A stretch of DNA of 46,063 nt, from positions 1-46,063 of the forward strand of contig JAHEDX010000030.1 in the NCBI GenBank assembly GCA_024641005.1, written 5' to 3'. This document shows positions 26,118-33,703 of the stretch, piece after piece. The translations under genes were made by a program, and so were the position numbers. Numbering within the stretch: the stretch's first letter is position 1; the number at the start of each line of letters is the position of its first letter. Origin of the DNA: Acidimicrobiaceae bacterium (GTDB taxonomy: Bacteria > Actinomycetota > Acidimicrobiia > Acidimicrobiales > Ilumatobacteraceae). Under the pieces are notes generated by a model that worked only from the letters and a program-made list of their open reading frames with translations, searched no databases and was not told the DNA's origin.

Positions 26118-27185
26118 TCAGCGCGCCGGGCCGGTGAGCCGGTCGGCTGATGCGGTGACCGGCGGCGACTGCGGATGGTAACGCTCGACATAGATCCGCT
26201 CGTCGGTGGCACCGAGCGAGCGGGCCGCAGCGACACAGCCATCGACGAAGTCGGGACTGCCCGCTATGTAGATGCTGTGGCCGCTGAGGTCGCTCGCCAT
26301 CTCGCCCAACATGTCGGGCACGCGGCCCGTGAACTTAGCGCCCTCGGGCGGGTCGGCCCCCGTATAGGTGACACGGAAGTTGAACCGGCGGTGCTTCGCC
26401 GTCCACCACGCCATGAGCCCCTCGTCGAACACATCCTCGGCCGTGCGGGCCGAGTAGAGCAACGTCACCGGATGGGTGAAGCCGCGTCGCAGCGCGGCGT
26501 CGGTGAGCGCCAGGATCGGAGCAAGGCCCGATCCTGCCGCGAGACACAGGACCGGTGTGTCGGTTCCGGGGTCACCGATGAATGTGCCGTAGGGGCCGGC
26601 GACCGTGATGCGGTCACCCACCTGCAGCCGATCGTGGATCCACCCGCTCGTCTGCCCGTCGGCGACTCGCGCCACCAACAGCACGATCTCGCCATCGGCT
26701 CGCGGGGCGTTCGCGATCGAGTACGGACGAGGCGGAGCGCCCGCCCGCTCGTCGCCGACCATCAGATACTGGCCCGGCCAGTACCTGACCGGCTCGCCGA
26801 TCGGACGGATGTGCAGCTCGACGATCTTGGGGGTGCGAGGCAACAGTTCGGTCACCACGCACAACACCCGGTCGCGAGGAGGGAACAGTTTGGGCATCGC
26901 GTCATCGGTGCCGAACTCGATCTCGACCAGGTCGCTGACCGGCTTGGCCATGCACATGAGGCGGAACCCCTCGGCACGCTCGTCAGCCGACAACGCCATG
27001 TCGAGCACGATGCCCTGGTCGACCTCGCCGTCGATCACCTTCGTCTTGCATTCGCCGCAAGCACCGGCGCGACAGTTGTTCGGCAGCGCGTAGCCGGCCC
27101 TCTCGAGCGCACCGAGCACGGTGTCACCCGGCTCGCACCGAACGTCTCGACCGGACGGCGCGAGCCGGATGGTTGCCTCCCCCAT
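26118..27185 (-). CDS. Ferredoxin-type reductase: 2Fe-2S, FAD and NAD(P)H domains
   Basis: A 355-residue electron-transfer protein. The N-terminal plant-type ferredoxin domain has CRAGACGECKTKV and the fourth cysteine in LMCMAKP (about residues 35-80). The FAD-binding domain follows, with the RPYSIANAP motif and GPYGTFIG. The NAD(P)H domain has CLAAGSGLAPILALTD and YIAGSPDFVDGC. This architecture feeds electrons to diiron or Rieske oxygenases, as in the reductases of soluble methane or toluene monooxygenases. The ATG at 27185 is preferred; a GTG at 27200 is only 4 nt after the stop of the diiron gene upstream, so the two are almost certainly co-translated. Confidence 0.88.
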   Translation of the reverse strand: MGEATIRLAPSGRDVRCEPGDTVLGALERAGYALPNNCRAGACGECKTKVIDGEVDQGIVLDMALSADERAEGFRLMCMAKPVSDLVEIEFGTDDAMPKLFPPRDRVLCVVTELLPRTPKIVELHIRPIGEPVRYWPGQYLMVGDERAGAPPRPYSIANAPRADGEIVLLVARVADGQTSGWIHDRLQVGDRITVAGPYGTFIGDPGTDTPVLCLAAGSGLAPILALTDAALRRGFTHPVTLLYSARTAEDVFDEGLMAWWTAKHRRFNFRVTYTGADPPEGAKFTGRVPDMLGEMASDLSGHSIYIAGSPDFVDGCVAAARSLGATDERIYVERYHPQSPPVTASADRLTGPAR

Positions 27186-27203
27186 ATTCGATGCACCCAC
27201 CGA

Positions 27204-28229
27204 TCAGAAGACCGGGATGATGTCTTCGAGGTCGACGTCATTGACCTCTTCACCGGTGATGCCCACCTCGGGGATCGCCGGGAAGGGGATGTCGTACTTG
27301 TCGAGCACCGTCTTCAGATTCAGGATCGCCTGGCGCCAGTTCTCACGCTTGGCGTCGACATCGGGAATCTCGAAACCGGCGTCCCTCGCCACGGCCTCGC
27401 ATCGACGTTGCACAGCGATGAAGTCGGACGGCAGGTCCCAGAAGTCCTCGGGCGGTTCGTACAGCACGGCTGACAGGAACAGGTAGCCGGCGCGGATCTG
27501 CTTGGTGATCAGCGAACGCTCGGAGACGTCGAGTTTCGGATAGTCGCGTTCCATCAGACTCATGCAGATTGCCATGTGGCGGCCCTCGTCACGGCCGATG
27601 TTGGTGAACGCCTCTTGGAACACGGGCTCACGGGCACCTTCGGCCATCTGGTGGAAGATCGTCGCGGCGGCGATCTCGCCCATCAAGAACGAGGAGAACA
27701 GCACCGCCAACGGATACTTCGGCACCGCGGTCTTGTACCCCTCCCAGTAGCGACCGCCGTTGAAATACAGCCATTTGACGTTGCGTTGTGCGAGCTCACC
27801 CAGCTCGGTCTTGGGCTCATAGGTCACCGGGTCGGGGTACCCGAGCATCTTGGTGATCGCCATGCCACACATCTGCTCGTGGTTCTGTTCGTCCCGTGTC
27901 ACCGAGAAGAAGCACCGTCGAACCGCGTCTTCCTCGTGCACCTCGTAGGTCTTGATGAACGCGGCTGCGAAGACCGGGGGTGCCGAGGCGTCGAACACCG
28001 ACAACAAGGTCCACCAGTACGCGATCGCCTCGCGCTCTTCCCAGGTGTACGACTCGGGGTCGAAGGTATCCCATGACAGCATCGCCGGGTCCCACACCTC
28101 ACGTTGACTGGCCGCCCAGATCTCTTCCATCTTGTCGGTCCCGGCACGCCAGCTCAGTGGATAGACGTTGGGCTGTTCGGTGGCCGGAGGGAACTCCATC
28201 TCCTGCGCCAACGTGGTCTTCTTCGCCAT
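27204..28229 (-). CDS. R2-like / ferritin-like diiron protein, probable oxygenase component
   Basis: A 341-residue helical protein with a full ribonucleotide-reductase-R2-like ligand set: D in LLSVFDAS, E-x-x-H in TRDEQNHEQM, E in LMGEIAAATIF and E-x-x-H in IGRDEGRHMA. It resembles proteins labelled R2-like or ferritin-like diiron oxidases. The organism has a class II reductase (nrdJ), and a ferredoxin-type reductase gene follows at once, so an oxygenase or desaturase role is more likely than dNTP synthesis; that is inference. ATG 28229 is chosen over 28250 because AAGGGG precedes it. It is transcribed from a strong promoter at 28287-28315. Confidence 0.75.
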   Translation of the reverse strand: MAKKTTLAQEMEFPPATEQPNVYPLSWRAGTDKMEEIWAASQREVWDPAMLSWDTFDPESYTWEEREAIAYWWTLLSVFDASAPPVFAAAFIKTYEVHEEDAVRRCFFSVTRDEQNHEQMCGMAITKMLGYPDPVTYEPKTELGELAQRNVKWLYFNGGRYWEGYKTAVPKYPLAVLFSSFLMGEIAAATIFHQMAEGAREPVFQEAFTNIGRDEGRHMAICMSLMERDYPKLDVSERSLITKQIRAGYLFLSAVLYEPPEDFWDLPSDFIAVQRRCEAVARDAGFEIPDVDAKRENWRQAILNLKTVLDKYDIPFPAIPEVGITGEEVNDVDLEDIIPVF

Positions 28230-28251
28230 TCTTGCGACCCCTTCATTCACT

Positions 28252-28282
28252 CGGAGTGATGCGGCCGACCCGTATCACTCCG
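28252..28282. repeat. Inverted repeat in the leader of the diiron gene (candidate operator)
   Basis: CGGAGTGAT and ATCACTCCG, perfect 9-bp arms with a 13-nt spacer, lying between the predicted transcription start and the diiron ATG. It could be the MarR operator or an RNA stem-loop. Confidence 0.55.
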
Positions 28283-28286
28283 AACC

Positions 28287-28315
28287 ATCTTACTCATTCT
28301 GGCTGAGATCGTCAA
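28287..28315 (-). promoter_or_regulatory. Promoter of the diiron / reductase / luciferase-like genes
   Basis: On the minus strand TTGACG (28315-28310), a 17-nt spacer and TAAGAT (28292-28287): one of the best promoters in the window. The imperfect palindrome CTCATTCTGGCTGAG lies inside the spacer. The promoter lies directly after marR. Confidence 0.65.
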
Positions 28316-28328
28316 GACTCGAATGATC

Positions 28329-28835
28329 TTATTCGGAATCACTTCCTCCGGCCAACAGTTCCGCCAGATCGCGCGCCAGACGGATCTGTTCGTCCTCTGT
28401 CAGCGCAGCGAAGAACTCCCGTTCGGCCTGGTTCTGGTGGGCGTAGGCGGCGACCAGGCGCTGTTCACCATCGCGGGTGAGTCGCACCGTCACGAGTCGG
28501 CGGTCGTTCGATTCCCGGGTGCGCTCGACCAGGTCGTCGCGCTCGAGTGTGTTGAGCACACTCGACACAGCGGCGCGCGACAGGCCCGACAGCCTGGCGA
28601 TGTCGCGCGGCTCGAGCTCACCGGCGACCCAGACGCAGAACATCACACGGAACCCGGCCATGCTCCAGCCGGCCTCGCGGTGGACCTCCGCCTCGAGCCT
28701 CTGGACGAGTCGGGTCGAGGCACGGATCAGATCGAAGCTGGCACGCAGAGCGGCCAGGTCGGCATGCGGAACGGCGGTCGCGACGGCGGCGACGGCGGCG
28801 CGCTCGAACTCTCGGGCATCGAACGACTCGACCAT
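28329..28835 (-). CDS. MarR family transcriptional regulator
   Basis: A 168-residue winged helix-turn-helix regulator. The helical N-terminal part is followed by the DNA-binding domain (LEPRDIARLSGLSRAAVSSV as HTH, NTLERDDLVER, NDRRLVTVRLT as wing) at about residues 62-120 and a C-terminal dimer helix. MarR proteins typically repress a neighbouring catabolic or efflux operon until a phenolic or similar ligand binds. Here the likely target is the promoter directly downstream, driving the diiron genes. ATG 28835 is supported by TACGAT 6 nt upstream (leaderless). It starts 4 nt after the stop of the gene before it. Confidence 0.88.
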   Translation of the reverse strand: MVESFDAREFERAAVAAVATAVPHADLAALRASFDLIRASTRLVQRLEAEVHREAGWSMAGFRVMFCVWVAGELEPRDIARLSGLSRAAVSSVLNTLERDDLVERTRESNDRRLVTVRLTRDGEQRLVAAYAHQNQAEREFFAALTEDEQIRLARDLAELLAGGSDSE

Positions 28836-28839
28836 GCAC

Positions 28840-29757
28840 TCATCGTAGGTGAGCGTCGTCGACGACTCCGAGGATCCAGCCCTCCTCGCCGACGACGCGT
28901 TCGCTCTGAGCGGCGCCGGTCGATCCGGGAGAGAACCAGCGGGCCAGTTCACCGGAACGATCGGCAGCGCGCACGGCAAGCGCCGTACTGCGCACCTGGA
29001 TGGCATCTTTCACCTGTGAGCGATCGACGTCACGATCTGCGTCCGTCTGGAACATCGTCGGCCAGATCTCCGCCAGCACCACGGCGCCTGGGTGCGTCCG
29101 CGGCGCGCGCAGGCCGGTCGTGAACGGCCACACGTCGACGCGGCCGGGGAACCGCGAGCGCAGGGCCGACAGCGCCGGGATCGCTGTGAGCGTCTGGCTC
29201 CCCACACTGCCTGCACCGAGCAGCTGCCATGCCGATGCCGGACGCAAGCCCCTCCCCCGCAGACAGTGCTCGGTTCGCCGGAACTCACCGACGGCGAACG
29301 CCTGCGGCTTGGTGGGAAGCAGGTCGACATCCGCGGACGAGGGCGGGCAGCCCCAGAACGGACCCGACCCACCGGCGATCCGACGGTTCAGTCCGGCAGC
29401 TACCGCGAAGCGGTTGTTGCGGTTGCGATCGTCATCCTGCGACATCAGTGTGATCTCGTGCCACGTCGCCTCCCAGGGTGTTCCCGTCAGCCCGAGCAGC
29501 GCGGCGGTACCGGCCGGATAGCCGAGCGATGCATCGATACCGATCAGGACGCGCTCCGCTTCGCTGCGCTCGACAAGTCGCAGCAGCTGAAGGCGAGCCG
29601 CCGATCGGGTCGAGGGGTTCGACAGGTCGACATCGCCATCGGCCAGATCAGCGATCCAGATCGAATCGGCACCTCGGACCGGAGCGCCGGCCGCGCTCCA
29701 ATCGACCATGACGTAACGGTCGAACGACGGCGACCGGACGGCGTTCGGGCCCGTCAA
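28840..29757 (-). CDS. Hypothetical protein with RNase H-like (DUF429-like) features
   Basis: About 305 residues; I do not recognise a precise family. The strand MVDWSAAGAP, a later LIGIDASLGYP, AEIWPTMF and a C-terminal VKDAIQVRST place acidic residues in the order seen in RNase H-like folds, and DUF429-type proteins share this layout. Activity is unknown. No signal peptide or membrane segment is seen. The TTG at 29757 overlaps the stop of the haemolysin III gene by 4 nt (TTGA) and is preferred; ATG 29709 would remove the first conserved-looking strand. It ends 4 nt before marR. Confidence 0.55.
   Translation of the reverse strand: MTGPNAVRSPSFDRYVMVDWSAAGAPVRGADSIWIADLADGDVDLSNPSTRSAARLQLLRLVERSEAERVLIGIDASLGYPAGTAALLGLTGTPWEATWHEITLMSQDDDRNRNNRFAVAAGLNRRIAGGSGPFWGCPPSSADVDLLPTKPQAFAVGEFRRTEHCLRGRGLRPASAWQLLGAGSVGSQTLTAIPALSALRSRFPGRVDVWPFTTGLRAPRTHPGAVVLAEIWPTMFQTDADRDVDRSQVKDAIQVRSTALAVRAADRSGELARWFSPGSTGAAQSERVVGEEGWILGVVDDAHLR
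28842..28847 (-). promoter_or_regulatory. -10-like element of marR (leaderless)
   Basis: TACGAT on the minus strand ends 6 nt before the marR ATG. It overlaps the end of the upstream gene. Confidence 0.4.
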
Positions 29758-30401
29758 CTGAGCACGAGGGCGACAGCCCCGAAGTGCAGAACGGCGGCGA
29801 GCACCGTGAAACCGTGCCAGACCTCGTGGTAGCCGAACACCTTCGGCCATGGATCGGGCCGCTTCAACAACAGCACGGGGAACCCGATCGTGTAGGCCAG
29901 TCCACCGCCGACGACGAGGACGATCTGGAGTGAGGTCATCGACGATCGAAGTGCAGGTGTGGCGATCACGGCCGCCCAGCCCATGATCGGGTAGAGCGCA
30001 TATGCCAACCACTGCAACCGCTGGATCGCCGCGAGCTTGATCACGATGCCGAGCAATCCGATCGCGCTGACCGCGGCAAACAGCGGGATACCCCACCGAG
30101 CCGGCAGCGCGACCAGGCAGATCGGCGCATAGGTACCGAGGATCAACAGGTAGATCATCGAGTGATCGAGTCGCTGCATGATGCGACGGGCGCGATATGA
30201 CTGGGCGAGCCGGTGGTATGAGGCCGAGGTGCCGAACACGAGCAGCAGAGTGGCCGTGTAGATCGACGCTGCCGTGCGAGCCGCAGCGCCTCCGGCGAAC
30301 ACGATCAACAGCACTCCAGCCGGAATCGCAGCGAAGAACGCCCAACTGTGCAACACGCCTCGCCAGGCAGGGCGTTCGGCGGTGAGCACATCCATGTCCA
30401 C
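29754..30401 (-). CDS. Haemolysin III family (PAQR-type) integral membrane protein
   Basis: A 215-residue, seven-helix membrane protein of the HlyIII/YqfA/PAQR group. The family's metal-site residues are visible: S-x-x-x-H in SASYHRL, QRLDHSMIYLLILGTYAP and the C-terminal GYHEVWHGFTVLAAVLHF with two histidines. Bacterial members are annotated as haemolysin III, but a role in membrane homeostasis is more plausible; the true substrate is unknown. The GTG at 30401 is chosen over ATG 30395 because TACCGT lies 7 nt before it. The stop overlaps the next gene (TTGA). Confidence 0.85.
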   Translation of the reverse strand: MDMDVLTAERPAWRGVLHSWAFFAAIPAGVLLIVFAGGAAARTAASIYTATLLLVFGTSASYHRLAQSYRARRIMQRLDHSMIYLLILGTYAPICLVALPARWGIPLFAAVSAIGLLGIVIKLAAIQRLQWLAYALYPIMGWAAVIATPALRSSMTSLQIVLVVGGGLAYTIGFPVLLLKRPDPWPKVFGYHEVWHGFTVLAAVLHFGAVALVLS

Positions 30402-30408
30402 GTCACCG

Positions 30409-30414
30409 ACGGTA
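30409..30414 (-). promoter_or_regulatory. -10-like element of the haemolysin III gene (leaderless)
   Basis: TACCGT on the minus strand, 7 nt before the GTG at 30401. Confidence 0.4.
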
Positions 30415-30478
30415 CTGCCACGCACCGGCCAGAACACGTCGCGCGCCGAAGATCCACCCGATGTCAGGCCACCCTTCG

Positions 30479-33400
30479 TCAGATGTCGATTGCATCGGCG
30501 ACGAGTGTCAAGACGTCGTCGCCGTACTGCTCGAGCTTTGCCGGCCCGACCCCCTTGACCCTCGCGAGTTGGTCGAGGTCGACCGGTAGCGCCGAAGCGA
30601 TCGCCGCCAACGTCTTGTCGTCGAACACTGTGTACGCCGGTTTGCCCTGCCTGGCTTGGTCACGAAAGCCTCGCAGACTGTCGAACAGACGAGCGCTGGC
30701 CTCGTCGACGTCACCGGGCCGCGGGCCGAGCCGGCCTCGCTGGCGACCGAGTGTCTCGACCTTGGCTCCGATACCGAAGCGGCGAATCGTTCCATTGCGC
30801 TCGGCAATCGCCGCCTCCGGTTCGAGCCGGGTGATCACCCACTCGTGACCCTGGTCGACGAGCACCAGACCTGGCACGGCGATGACCCGGCCGCGCTCGA
30901 GCAACGGATGATCGGGCGATTCGGCCTGGCGACGCGTCGGCGCCGCCGCCGAGCGTGTCGGTGTCGGAGGCAGGGGGGCACGCGCCTGCGGCTCGGTGGT
31001 GAGCTCGGAAACGAACGGACTGGGATACTCGCCGCTCACGATCGTGGCATGCGACGAAGCACGGGTGACGGCGACATGGAACAGCCGCCGCTCTTCCTCG
31101 GGCTCGTCGGCAAGTCGGTGTGGGTATTGATCGACGTCGGCGAGGTGCACCACCACGTGCGGCCACTCCTGCCCCTTGACCCGGTGCACCGTGGCGAGCA
31201 TCACGCCACCAGGATCGCGCCGGGTGGCGAGCTGATCGCGCAGCCACGGGCCGAACGTGGCGACATCGGCATGCTGCCGAGCGAGCTGCCGCAGAGCGAT
31301 GAGGTCGTCGCCCTGCGCCGACCGGTTCATCCCACGTCTGCTGTTGTCGAGGGTCGCCACCGCTCCGCCCAGTCCGATGTCGTCGAGCAGCACGTCGAAC
31401 AGGCGCGAGGTGCCGGCACCCGCTGCCACCATCGCCTGCAGGCGGGCGATGTCCCCGGCGAACTCGGTGACCCGGGTGGCGTCACGCTCGTTCGTGAGTC
31501 GGTCGGCGAGACGCAGCAACGCTTCGACGTCGCGCTGCTCGCCCACCCAGTCGGCGATGCGCGGGTGGAGCGGGCGAGACGGCCGCCTCATCGCCTCGGC
31601 AAGATCGTCGGGGGCGAAGGGCACCCCTCGCGCCAATCGCAGCCACGCCAACGCCGCTCGGATCGCGGTGCGGTCCGCGAACTCGGTGCCGACCCCGCCG
31701 GCGATCGGCACGCCAGCGACGGCGAGGGCCACCTGCACCGGCGCGATCGTTGCGTTGACCCGCGTGAGCACGGCAACATCGGCCGGGGCAGCACCAGCGT
31801 CGAGCGCCGATCGCACCGCGCTCGCCGTGGCACCTACGGGGTCGTCGGTCGATGTCGCCGACCAGCCGCCAGGATCGACCGACGCCGCTCGGATGACCTT
31901 GTCGACCCGGCGGCGGTTGTGACGCAACAGGCGATCGGCAACCTCGACGATGCCGGCAGGGCATCGGTAGTTGACCTCGAGCGGATGATCGCCGGCACCA
32001 GGGAACCACCGAGCAAAATCGATCAGCCACCCGGGATCGGCACCGTTGTATCCGTAGATCGTCTGGTCGTCGTCACCGACGCCGAAGACGGCGCCGCCGG
32101 GGGCCGCGAGCAGCCGCACGAGCAGGAGGTGAGCGGGCGTGAGATCCTGGAACTCGTCGACGAGCAACACCCGGCTGGCGATCTGGGCCGCCCGTCGCGC
32201 CGCCGGTTGGGTGAGCAACACCTGGATCGCACGGCTGATCTGTCCATCGAAATCGACCAGCCCGTCGCGCTCGAGCGCGGCAACGAATTGCGGGTACACG
32301 TCGACGAGCCCGTCGACATCACCGCCGTAGCGCAGTTCGACCTCGACCGGATCGACGAGCCCGAGCCGCACCAGGCTGAGCGCATCGATCCAGGGCGCGA
32401 TCGGGTCGGTGTTGCGACGCCGCGGCACCGTGACGAACCGCTGCAGGATGCGCCGCACGTCCGGCTCGTCGATGGTGCGCCACGAACGTTGCTGGGCAGC
32501 GAACGGCGCGGTGCCATTGACGATCGCCAGCGCGATCGCGTTGAGCGTTCGCACCTGCAGCCCGGGCAGGTCGCCGGTGCGCTGGCGCATCTCTTCCTGG
32601 GCACGCTTGTTGAACGCCACCAGGCTGACCGCGCCCGGTGGGAGATGCCAGGTATCGAGCAGATGTCGTGCCCGTTCGGTGAGCACCCTGGTCTTGCCCG
32701 ACCCGGCCGGGGCGATGATGCGAGCGGGACCTCCCGGGTGGGTGACCGCGGCGAGCTGGTCGGGCGCCAAGGCCGCCTCGCAAACATTGCGGTTCGGCCT
32801 GTGCCAGACACCGTGCTCGATCTGGACGGCGTGCATCACCGGAACCCCGTGGATCGGATCGCGGTGCCGAATCGGGCCGGCATCGAGCCAGACCACCGTG
32901 CCGGACGGATCGACGATGTCACCTGGAGAGCCGGCGTCGCACACGGTGGCCCCGCGAGCGACGGCGAGGTCGATCGCACCGAACCGGGCAGCGTCGGGGT
33001 CGCGAGCGTCGACGGCATTCGACCACACCAGATGGTGCAACTCGTCGAGCCCGAACTCGAACGCCGCCCCGAGCTCGTGGGGGTGATGTCGATCGACCGA
33101 TTCGGGAGCGGCATCGAAATCGGCCGCGAGCTCGATCACGTGACCATTCGCGGCGAACGAAGCAGCCCGCAGGACCTCGATCAATCCGGTCGGGTCGACC
33201 AACGCCGCCCGATCGAGCACCGACCGGTCGCAAGTGGCCCAGTCGTGTGGCGCCCGTTGACCCGGCGACACGATGACGTTGCGACCCAGCGAGACGGGAC
33301 CCCGCCGCACTGGCACCGCCACCCGTTCGATCCCGGCGATCGGGGCCGTGGGCCGATGCCGGGTCGCAGTCGACCGCTCGACACGCTGCGTCGGCGGCGC

Positions 33401-33547
33401 GGCGACGACCCCGGCGGGGACCGTTGACGAGGGGGCCGCCTCCGCAGCCGAGTCGAGCGGCAGCGCGGGTTGCTCGTGGTCGGCCCAGCACTGGCGAATG
33501 TCCGCGGGACGCTCGTGCGCCCCACCGCAGTACACACACGAGATCAC
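30479..33547 (-). CDS. uvrD2: UvrD/PcrA-type superfamily 1 helicase with HRDC domain and N-terminal zinc-finger-like extension
   Basis: A 1022-residue ATP-dependent 3'-5' DNA helicase. The first 24 residues hold a CCCH-type pattern (C4, C7, C20, H24). About 250 residues of unassigned sequence follow before Walker A APAGSGKT (about 279-286). Further SF1 motifs are LLVDEFQDLTP, GVGDDDQTIYGYNGAD, VNYRCP, TVHRVKGQEWPHVVV and RRLFHVAVTRA. An HRDC domain closes the protein (DKTLAAIASALPVDLDQLA, VKGVGPAKLEQYGDDVL). Motifs and HRDC match actinobacterial UvrD2, which acts in repair and replication; the long N-terminal part is unusual. The GTG start is 7 nt after TAGGGT (leaderless). Confidence 0.88.
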   Translation of the reverse strand: MISCVYCGGAHERPADIRQCWADHEQPALPLDSAAEAAPSSTVPAGVVAAPPTQRVERSTATRHRPTAPIAGIERVAVPVRRGPVSLGRNVIVSPGQRAPHDWATCDRSVLDRAALVDPTGLIEVLRAASFAANGHVIELAADFDAAPESVDRHHPHELGAAFEFGLDELHHLVWSNAVDARDPDAARFGAIDLAVARGATVCDAGSPGDIVDPSGTVVWLDAGPIRHRDPIHGVPVMHAVQIEHGVWHRPNRNVCEAALAPDQLAAVTHPGGPARIIAPAGSGKTRVLTERARHLLDTWHLPPGAVSLVAFNKRAQEEMRQRTGDLPGLQVRTLNAIALAIVNGTAPFAAQQRSWRTIDEPDVRRILQRFVTVPRRRNTDPIAPWIDALSLVRLGLVDPVEVELRYGGDVDGLVDVYPQFVAALERDGLVDFDGQISRAIQVLLTQPAARRAAQIASRVLLVDEFQDLTPAHLLLVRLLAAPGGAVFGVGDDDQTIYGYNGADPGWLIDFARWFPGAGDHPLEVNYRCPAGIVEVADRLLRHNRRRVDKVIRAASVDPGGWSATSTDDPVGATASAVRSALDAGAAPADVAVLTRVNATIAPVQVALAVAGVPIAGGVGTEFADRTAIRAALAWLRLARGVPFAPDDLAEAMRRPSRPLHPRIADWVGEQRDVEALLRLADRLTNERDATRVTEFAGDIARLQAMVAAGAGTSRLFDVLLDDIGLGGAVATLDNSRRGMNRSAQGDDLIALRQLARQHADVATFGPWLRDQLATRRDPGGVMLATVHRVKGQEWPHVVVHLADVDQYPHRLADEPEEERRLFHVAVTRASSHATIVSGEYPSPFVSELTTEPQARAPLPPTPTRSAAAPTRRQAESPDHPLLERGRVIAVPGLVLVDQGHEWVITRLEPEAAIAERNGTIRRFGIGAKVETLGRQRGRLGPRPGDVDEASARLFDSLRGFRDQARQGKPAYTVFDDKTLAAIASALPVDLDQLARVKGVGPAKLEQYGDDVLTLVADAIDI

Positions 33548-33554
33548 GAGAGCG

Positions 33555-33560
33555 ACCCTA
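33555..33560 (-). promoter_or_regulatory. -10-like element of the helicase gene (leaderless)
   Basis: TAGGGT on the minus strand, 7 nt before the GTG at 33547. Confidence 0.4.
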
Positions 33561-33650
33561 GCGAGGGGGTGTCGTGCTCACGATCTTGACCCGCGCCTGC
33601 CTCAAGGTGAGACGCGAAACGGCCGAAGGCACTGATGAAGATGCTCGTGT

Positions 33651-33656
33651 TACGGT
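33651..33656 (+). promoter_or_regulatory. -10-like element of the M15 peptidase gene
   Basis: TACGGT on the plus strand, predicting a start near 33663 and a leader of about 40 nt that contains GAGGAG at 33686-33691. Confidence 0.35.
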
Positions 33657-33703
33657 TTCATGACGAAACAGCGGGCAGCTGATCCGAGGAGCACACCGGC
33701 CGC

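Noticed and set aside
27204-28229. Diiron protein as the beta subunit of a class I ribonucleotide reductase
   Set aside because: No large-subunit gene is nearby, it is paired with a ferredoxin-type reductase, and a class II reductase is encoded in the window.
30656-33427. Long open frame (over 900 codons) on the plus strand opposite the helicase gene
   Set aside because: It is the antisense shadow of a GC-rich gene with full helicase motifs. The translation is low-complexity Arg/Asp/Gly-rich sequence with no motifs.
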